NCBI RefSeq assembly: GCF_007431345.1
Contig: NZ_CP041730.1
Span: forward strand, 434,001-498,000
Origin: Chitinimonas arctica
GTDB lineage: Bacteria > Pseudomonadota > Gammaproteobacteria > Burkholderiales > Chitinimonadaceae
Direction: 5' to 3'
Length of the DNA: 64,000 nucleotides
Shown: piece by piece, positions 59,144-64,000 of the stretch
Numbering within the stretch: position 1 is the first letter of the stretch
Layout: each line of letters opens with the position of its first letter
Notes under the pieces: generated by a model
What the model was told of the DNA's origin: nothing
Seen by the model: the letters and a program-made list of their open reading frames with translations, nothing else
Database searches by the model: none
Position numbers and translations under genes: made by a program

Positions 59144-60199
59144 TTAAGGCAGCGGCGCGGGGATAGGCAGATCCGTTTGGCTGGTGCGGCCGACCTGGGC
59201 CTTGCCGGCATTGCCGGCGTTCAACTGCACGGTGGTGATCCAGCCCGTGTGCGAAAAGGCGTGCTCCACGCTTTCGGCCAGAAAAACCCCATCCACCTGC
59301 GGTTTAAAGCCTTTCAGGCTCACTTTACGCTCCGCGCATAAACGGGCATCGCCACGTGCCAGGACCAAGTGGCCGCTGGCGGTGGCACGATTGAGGGCGC
59401 CCAACCGGCTATCCGCCGCGTCGCGGGCAGCATGCGGATTGGCGTAGGTATGGCGGTCGATGTGGATTGCAGTCGCGCCAGGCGGTGCGGATGGGTTGGG
59501 CAGGATCAGTGGGACCGGCTGGCCAACCTTCGGGTCGTGCCATTGCGTCCGGACCTTGGCGTGCGCGGGCCGATCCGGGAATACCAGCGAGTAGCTATGG
59601 CATTGCGCCGGTGAAATGGTCAGCTCGGCCATACTCCCACCGCTGGCCTGCTGCCCACTATCACGCGGCAGGACCAGCAGCTTGCCGGCCTTCACCGTCG
59701 CTGTCGCGTTGTGCAAACGTGCCAGCCGGGTGAGAAAGTGCAGATCGCTTTCGCCCACCTGATCGGCACGTACGATCTCGGCTTGAACGGCACACACCGG
59801 CTGCCAGCCATGCCGGCCGGCAATGTCGCCGACGATGATGGAGAGGCTGGTGTCCTCCCAGCTGTTGCGCCGGTGCGTCTTGCTGTCCTCGCTGACGTCG
59901 GCCGCCTTGCAGCGGATCAGCATGGCGGCCGGCGGACCTTTGACTTCGATCTCATCGACGCGGTAGCGGCCCAGGCGATTCAAGCCTTCGCCTACCCAGC
60001 CCAGCGACACCGCCAGCACCGCGCCTTTACGCGGAAAGCGCAGCTTGCCGTCGCGGTCATCCAGCTCGATCTCGCAGCTGTCGGAATCCAGGCCAGGCTT
60101 ATCGCTTATGCGGATCTCAATCAGCCGGTCGCGGATCAGGGCGGTAATATCCTGCTCGTCGGCCAGCACTTGAAAATCGGGCTTCATGCCTACGCCCAC
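59144..60199 (-). CDS. Phage late control / tail protein D (gpD)
   Basis: This 351-residue protein resembles the P2 gpD family, a hub-type tail protein at the baseplate. It shows DSDSCEIELDDRDGKLRFPRKG, GLNRLGRYRVDEIE, VGESDLHFLTRLARLHNAT, and the C-terminal RKVSLKGFKPQVDG. The start may be at 60199 (MGVGMKPDF) or four codons later. It overlaps the gene X stop by 10 bp. It is last in the tail gene run. Confidence 0.9.
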   Translation of the reverse strand: MGVGMKPDFQVLADEQDITALIRDRLIEIRISDKPGLDSDSCEIELDDRDGKLRFPRKGAVLAVSLGWVGEGLNRLGRYRVDEIEVKGPPAAMLIRCKAADVSEDSKTHRRNSWEDTSLSIIVGDIAGRHGWQPVCAVQAEIVRADQVGESDLHFLTRLARLHNATATVKAGKLLVLPRDSGQQASGGSMAELTISPAQCHSYSLVFPDRPAHAKVRTQWHDPKVGQPVPLILPNPSAPPGATAIHIDRHTYANPHAARDAADSRLGALNRATASGHLVLARGDARLCAERKVSLKGFKPQVDGVFLAESVEHAFSHTGWITTVQLNAGNAGKAQVGRTSQTDLPIPAPLP

Positions 60200-60396
60200 A
60201 GCTGGATCGCGTCTTGCCGGCGGGCAGGTAGATCCGGGAAGGTGATCAGCTGGCCGGACGGATAAGGCTGAGCCTGGGTGGCCAGGCCCGGGTTAGCAGC
60301 CAAGACGGTTTCCACCGTCCCATCGAGATAGCCGTAGATCAGTTGGCACAGGGTATCGAGGATATCGCCCTCAGCCGTTCGTATAGTCCTCGCCAT
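60190..60396 (-). CDS. Phage tail protein X
   Basis: The start is the ATG at 60396 (MARTIRTAEGDILDTLC); 68 residues, the usual size for P2-type gpX. It is a LysM-like domain: TLCQLIYGYLDGTVETVLAANPGLA (quoted as IYGYLDGTVETVLAANPGL) and YPSGQLITFPDLP. gpX is a short tail or baseplate component. It overlaps gene U by 26 bp. Confidence 0.88.
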   Translation of the reverse strand: MARTIRTAEGDILDTLCQLIYGYLDGTVETVLAANPGLATQAQPYPSGQLITFPDLPARRQDAIQLWA

Positions 60397-61285
60397 AGCG
60401 CAGGAACTCCAAGGTAAAGGTTTGTTTGCGAGGGGCACCATTCGCCAGCAGGCCGGCCTGCTCTTCGTCGATCTTGGTCAAATACCAGCGCCCCAGCACT
60501 TCGCCGTAACCGGTGGTCAGGGTGACCGGCTCCAGAGCGTAGCCAATCTTGCGCAGTCGGTTGAGCTGGCCGATACCCGGCGCACCGGTACCGAAGTCAG
60601 CGGCGGTGAAGATGGCACCGGACAAGGTGATGGTTTCGCCGCCCTGGCTGACCGCTTGCAGCGCGGGCCGGCGCGTCAGCCGGTCCTGGCTGGCGACGTT
60701 GTAGGCCGTCTGGCGTTTCACGCTGTCGTGCGCGGCGGTGCTGAGGTTGAAATAGAAGGTACCGCTCGGCGCGCTCAGAATCAGCAGGTGCGAAGCGGGA
60801 CCGGTGGCGCCGGTGAAGGGCGACGTGGTAGCCGCGCGCTGGGTGGTCGGCGACGGTGTAGCGGTCGGTACTGGGCTGGCGGCCAAGGGATGCTGCTGTT
60901 GGGCGCGGGTATTGGCCTGTTTCAAGGCTTGGCCCGCTTCCGCCAGCTGCTTGGCAATCTGCTGCGTCGCACTGCCGGCCTGGGTGACCGCAGCAACAAT
61001 ACGGCCGGCTTTGTCCTGAATCGCCGCAACGGCATTGTCCAGGGCGCCATACGCACGACCCATAGCCGACCGATCGGTATCGGCTAGCCCTTGCCCGGTA
61101 CCGCGTCCTTGCGACAAGGCAGACGTCGCCGCCTGGATATCGGCCACCGCTTGCCCACCGACCGATTGCAGCATGGCCGCACCCTGCCCGGGATCTTGCG
61201 CCAGCTTCGCCGCGACCAGGCTGACGCGCCCGGCGGCGGCTGCCGCGCGTGTTGCGGCTTGGCCGATTGCTTGAACGAGTGCCAT
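60371..61285 (-). CDS. Phage tail protein U with long N-terminal extension
   Basis: 304 residues. The C-terminal half (about 165-304) is the gpU fold: LTLSGAIF-like ETITLSGAIFTAADFGTGAPG, LNRLRKIGYALEPVTLTTGYG, and VLGRWYLTKIDEEQ. The N-terminal 160 residues are Ala/Gln-rich and helical, ending in a Thr/Pro-rich linker (PVPTATPSPTTQRAATTSP). P2 gpU itself is about 160 residues, so the extension is additional. It is a tail terminator or completion protein. Confidence 0.85.
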   Translation of the reverse strand: MALVQAIGQAATRAAAAAGRVSLVAAKLAQDPGQGAAMLQSVGGQAVADIQAATSALSQGRGTGQGLADTDRSAMGRAYGALDNAVAAIQDKAGRIVAAVTQAGSATQQIAKQLAEAGQALKQANTRAQQQHPLAASPVPTATPSPTTQRAATTSPFTGATGPASHLLILSAPSGTFYFNLSTAAHDSVKRQTAYNVASQDRLTRRPALQAVSQGGETITLSGAIFTAADFGTGAPGIGQLNRLRKIGYALEPVTLTTGYGEVLGRWYLTKIDEEQAGLLANGAPRKQTFTLEFLRYGEDYTNG

Positions 61286-61294
61286 ATGGATTCC

Positions 61295-63685
61295 TTAAAC
61301 GTGGGCGGCATCATGGAGGGCACCGCGTGCAACCTGGGCACGGTAGTCCTCGAACATCCGCTTGAGATGCGGCATCAGTTCTGCGGCCAGGGCGCGCGGG
61401 TCTTTGACGTCGCCTTGGACGGTGATAGCGAGATTCGGGGCGAAGGTGAGTTGCTGGTTCGCAGTCGGTGCTGGCTTGGGAGCCGGTGCGGGCTGCGCCG
61501 TGGGCAGGCTGGTAACCGCTGGCTTGCCCTGCTTGGCGCGCAAGGCGTTGACCTCGGCCAGTGAAATCGGGGCGTTGAGTTGGCGCAGTTCCTCACCATG
61601 CAGCTGTTGGAACACGCCACCACCCGCCCAGCCATCGCCGCCGCCGGTGACCTTGCCCACGCCCTTGTTGATCAGGGTGCCGACGCCATAGCCGGCTGCA
61701 GCAGCCCCCGCGACCATGCCGGTAGACGTAGCAATCAAACCCGTCGAGCCACTACCAGCAACGGAACCCAACGTAGGCGCCATGCTGGCGACACTGCCCG
61801 TCGAAGCCAGGGCCAGACCAGGGCGGCCCGCCTTGCTGAGGAGGTTCAGGCCACCACCGACAGCCCGCTCTCCCACGCCGCGCACCGCTTGCCAGGCACG
61901 ACCCATGCGGCCGACAGGCGGGGTGCCACCGGGCGTGCGACTATTGGGCAGATCGATACCGCTGGTACCGAAGCCACCAACCGGCCAGTTGGTGACGTAC
62001 ACCGCCTGGGCGCTGGCAGCACCCACCACATTGCCTGCCCGTTCTGCCAATTGACCCAGCCGGCCAGGTAGGCGACCACGGCCGGCCAGCAGCCCGCCGC
62101 GTGCCAGACCGAAGGCACCGCGGCCGATTTGTGCGCCGGCTTTCATGCCCTTCCAGGCAATCAACGAGGCGCCCAGCACCACCAAGGCGGCGGTCGCTTG
62201 TGGCACGGCACTGGCGATGGTACCGATGCCTTGTCCGATCCCGCGCAAGGCGTTGCCCACCGTATCGGACAGCGGCTGCAGCGCATCGCCGACACGGCGC
62301 ACGGCATCATCCCAGGCCTGGCCAACCTCACTCCATAGCTGCTTGGCGCTGTCGCGGCGGTCCGCGAGATCCTTCTCGATGTCCTTGCTGGCGGCCTTCG
62401 AGTCGCGCTTGAGATTGGCGTAGAGCGCGCTGTTTTGCATGTACGCCGTGAGGGCTGCCTTGACCTGCATGTCGGCGAATAGATCGCCGGTTTTCATGGT
62501 CTCCGCGAACGCCTGCAGCATGGCCTGCTGCTTGGTGGGGTCTTGCTGTGCGATCTGCTTGGCCGCCTCGGCCAGTTGTTTGGCCTTGGTCGGATCGATG
62601 CGCTCGACATAGGCGCGGGCCAGGACAAACGAGGCTTCGACGGTGTTCCAGCCCTTGCCGATGGCCTCGCGCATCTTGGCCTCGTAATCGATGCCAGCGT
62701 CCTTGTACTGCTTCTTCGTTTCCTCGGAACCAATCTTGGAAAACCAGTTCTTCAGATTGTTGGCGGCTTGGTCGGCGCTGCCGGCAGTTTTCATTTGCAC
62801 CTGCAAAAGCGCACCCAAACTGGAAACCGATTCCTGGCCGACGATGCCGACCTTTTGCATCTCCGCCAGCAGCTCGGGGAACCAGCGCGCCATGTCGGCG
62901 GATTCGAACGAGCCAGCCTTGCCCAGGTAAGCGATGCTGTTTAGCGCTTTGCGCATGCCTTCCGGGTCGCCGATCTTGGCATTCTGCGCCAGCGCCTGGA
63001 TCAGCTTCGCGGTGTCGGGCCCCTCGGATGCCTGGCCAATGGAAAACTTGGCCGCATCCGGGGCGAAATCCAACGCTTGCTGCCGCGTCATCCCGCCACC
63101 CACCATCACATTCACCGCCTGGGCGACATCGTTGCGGGCCATGCCACTGGAGGCCGAGGCACTGACGATGCCGCGCGACAGCTTCTCCTCCTCGGCGGTG
63201 CGGGCGATACCGCCCTTGATGGCGATATCGCGAACGATGGCGCGATAGTCGGCACTGACCATGACCGGCGCCGCCATGCCCAGGGCGAACTTGCCGGCAT
63301 CGGCCAGGGCGGATTTACCCGCTTCCATGCCGGCGCCGATCCGCTGTCGGCCGGCAGCCTGTAGTTCCAAGCCGCGTGCCGTGCGACCCAGCCGGCGATA
63401 GTGTTGCTCAAGCCGGTCCACTTCGATGCCGGCCTGACGCAGGGTGGCGATATTGCCGTCCAGCTTGCGGCGCACCCCATCGGCGGCCGCACTGCCGGTG
63501 CGATGCAGGGTGTTGAATTCCTGCTGCAGTTGCCGGGTCTCGCCAATGACCTTGTGCCACAGCTTGGCATCCTGGGTGCGCCGTTGCAGATCCGCGACCT
63601 TGCCCTTGGTCTCCGCGAATGCCTTACCCAACGAGGCGCCGACCGCGCCGCCGATGACCAGGCCGAGCGCGATTTCTCTCGCCAT
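61295..63685 (-). CDS. Phage tail tape measure protein (gpT)
   Basis: 796 residues. The N-terminal coiled coil (MAREIALGLVIGGAVGASLG, VADLQRRTQDAKLWHKV) precedes the TP901-type tape-measure core (about 140-400, GIARTAEEEKLSRGIVSAS, FAPDAAKFSIGQASEGPDTA, LGALLQVQMKTAGSADQAA). Membrane-like Gly/Ala-rich segments follow (about 480-690), then a C-terminal domain (QLTFAPNLAITVQGDVKDP). It sets tail length; at 796 residues it is close to P2 gpT (815). Confidence 0.92.
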   Translation of the reverse strand: MAREIALGLVIGGAVGASLGKAFAETKGKVADLQRRTQDAKLWHKVIGETRQLQQEFNTLHRTGSAAADGVRRKLDGNIATLRQAGIEVDRLEQHYRRLGRTARGLELQAAGRQRIGAGMEAGKSALADAGKFALGMAAPVMVSADYRAIVRDIAIKGGIARTAEEEKLSRGIVSASASSGMARNDVAQAVNVMVGGGMTRQQALDFAPDAAKFSIGQASEGPDTAKLIQALAQNAKIGDPEGMRKALNSIAYLGKAGSFESADMARWFPELLAEMQKVGIVGQESVSSLGALLQVQMKTAGSADQAANNLKNWFSKIGSEETKKQYKDAGIDYEAKMREAIGKGWNTVEASFVLARAYVERIDPTKAKQLAEAAKQIAQQDPTKQQAMLQAFAETMKTGDLFADMQVKAALTAYMQNSALYANLKRDSKAASKDIEKDLADRRDSAKQLWSEVGQAWDDAVRRVGDALQPLSDTVGNALRGIGQGIGTIASAVPQATAALVVLGASLIAWKGMKAGAQIGRGAFGLARGGLLAGRGRLPGRLGQLAERAGNVVGAASAQAVYVTNWPVGGFGTSGIDLPNSRTPGGTPPVGRMGRAWQAVRGVGERAVGGGLNLLSKAGRPGLALASTGSVASMAPTLGSVAGSGSTGLIATSTGMVAGAAAAGYGVGTLINKGVGKVTGGGDGWAGGGVFQQLHGEELRQLNAPISLAEVNALRAKQGKPAVTSLPTAQPAPAPKPAPTANQQLTFAPNLAITVQGDVKDPRALAAELMPHLKRMFEDYRAQVARGALHDAAHV

Positions 63686-63699
63686 CTTGTCTCCTTGTT

Positions 63700-63831
63700 T
63701 TACGACTCGCCACTAAGCCACCACAGCACCTCATCGAGCGAGAGGCGCTCAATCTCGGACGGCTGGAAATGCAGCTCCTTAGCCAGCCGTTGCATGAGCT
63801 GGCGCAATTGGTCCGCCGGCAGCATCGTCAT
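63700..63831 (-). CDS. Phage tail protein GpE-like
   Basis: Short frame (about 43 residues from the ATG at 63831, or 41 from 63825) ending KELHFQPSEIERLSLDEVLWWLSGES; the core HFQPSEIERLSLDEVLWW matches the P2 gpE family. It lies between the chaperone gene and the tape measure. In related phages it is also made as an extension of the chaperone by ribosomal frameshift; here its frame is +1 relative to that gene. Confidence 0.72.
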   Translation of the reverse strand: MTMLPADQLRQLMQRLAKELHFQPSEIERLSLDEVLWWLSGES

Positions 63832-64000
63832 CGGCTGCCAGGCGAAAATAGGCCTCCTGCAGGCGACGGTAGTCGCGCCAGGCCATGCCCTCCAGCTCAG
63901 ACACCGACACCTCGGCAAGGGACGCGAACAGCTGCATCTCGCGTTCCGTTTCGTCGCTCGTCAGGCGCTGGGCGTTGCGAATATCGCGCACCAGCGGGGC
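63779..64000 (-). CDS. Phage tail assembly chaperone (5' end outside the window)
   Basis: The frame is open from base 64000 to the stop at 63779-63781: APLVRDIRNAQRLTSDETER, EMQLFASLAEVSVSELEGM, RDYRRLQEAYFRLAADD. This matches the phage tail assembly chaperone 7 (Mu gp41-like) family. The beginning lies beyond the window. It overlaps the GpE-like frame by about 50 bp. Confidence 0.82.
   Translation of the reverse strand, partial: APLVRDIRNAQRLTSDETEREMQLFASLAEVSVSELEGMAWRDYRRLQEAYFRLAADDDAAGGPIAPAHATAG

Overview
The window is a high-GC betaproteobacterial chromosome segment. The evidence is the gene order rpsB-tsf-pyrH-frr-uppS-cdsA-dxr-rseP-bamA-ompH-lpxD-fabZ-lpxA-lpxB-rnhB, the apaG-rpe ... 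gph-trpE block, a PEP-CTERM protein and MotAB. A Neisseriales-type organism (Chromobacterium/Chitinimonas-like) fits, but that is inference from gene content only. No rRNA, intact tRNA or CRISPR array was seen.

Left part (1-30,100). A DMT exporter and a SpoU-type RNA methyltransferase are followed by a leucine-rich-repeat (LRR) gene. A minus-strand operon motA-motB-methyltransferase-HDOD comes next. A long minus-strand housekeeping operon (22.0 to 7.5 kb) then runs from ribosomal protein S2 to RNase HII. It joins translation factors, isoprenoid, phospholipid and lipid A synthesis and outer-membrane protein assembly, and starts from a strong sigma-70 promoter at 22,141-22,170. Beyond it lies a four-gene Mla-like lipid transport operon whose ATPase subunit appears to lack every catalytic motif. 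trxB follows, then a tandem duplication of an LRR gene with its leader. The first copy is damaged by a 25-bp tandem repeat; the second ends in a eukaryote-style CaaX box (CVLI).

Middle part (30,200-49,250). Smr, an ArnD-like protein that has lost its metal-binding histidines, apaG and rpe are followed by a 12-kb block between rpe and gph, genes that are usually neighbours in betaproteobacteria. The block encodes an SDR oxidoreductase, a thiamine-diphosphate enzyme, two citrate-synthase-fold proteins without the usual catalytic residues, a TonB-dependent receptor, an ABC-type periplasmic binding protein and a 1488-residue hybrid kinase/GGDEF/EAL protein. This is the best candidate for an undescribed system: make or modify a small carboxylate, take it up or sense it, and convert the signal to c-di-GMP. 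gph and trpE follow, separated by a short leader peptide with two Trp codons and a terminator hairpin (an apparent trp attenuator). A PEP-CTERM exported protein closes this part.

Right part (49,250-64,000) is accessory DNA. It holds a frameshifted gene with a small partner, a P4-type integrase preceded by repeated arm-like sites and followed by a tRNA 3'-end fragment (probable att site), and two consecutive YD/RHS-repeat proteins, each with its own signal peptide. The second of these carries a C-terminal PD-(D/E)xK nuclease toxin domain and is followed directly by a putative immunity gene. The left edge of a P2/Mu-like prophage or tail-like particle comes last: excisionase-like gene, endolysin, holin-like gene, then minus-strand tail genes D, X, U, T (tape measure), E and a tail-assembly chaperone cut by the window end.
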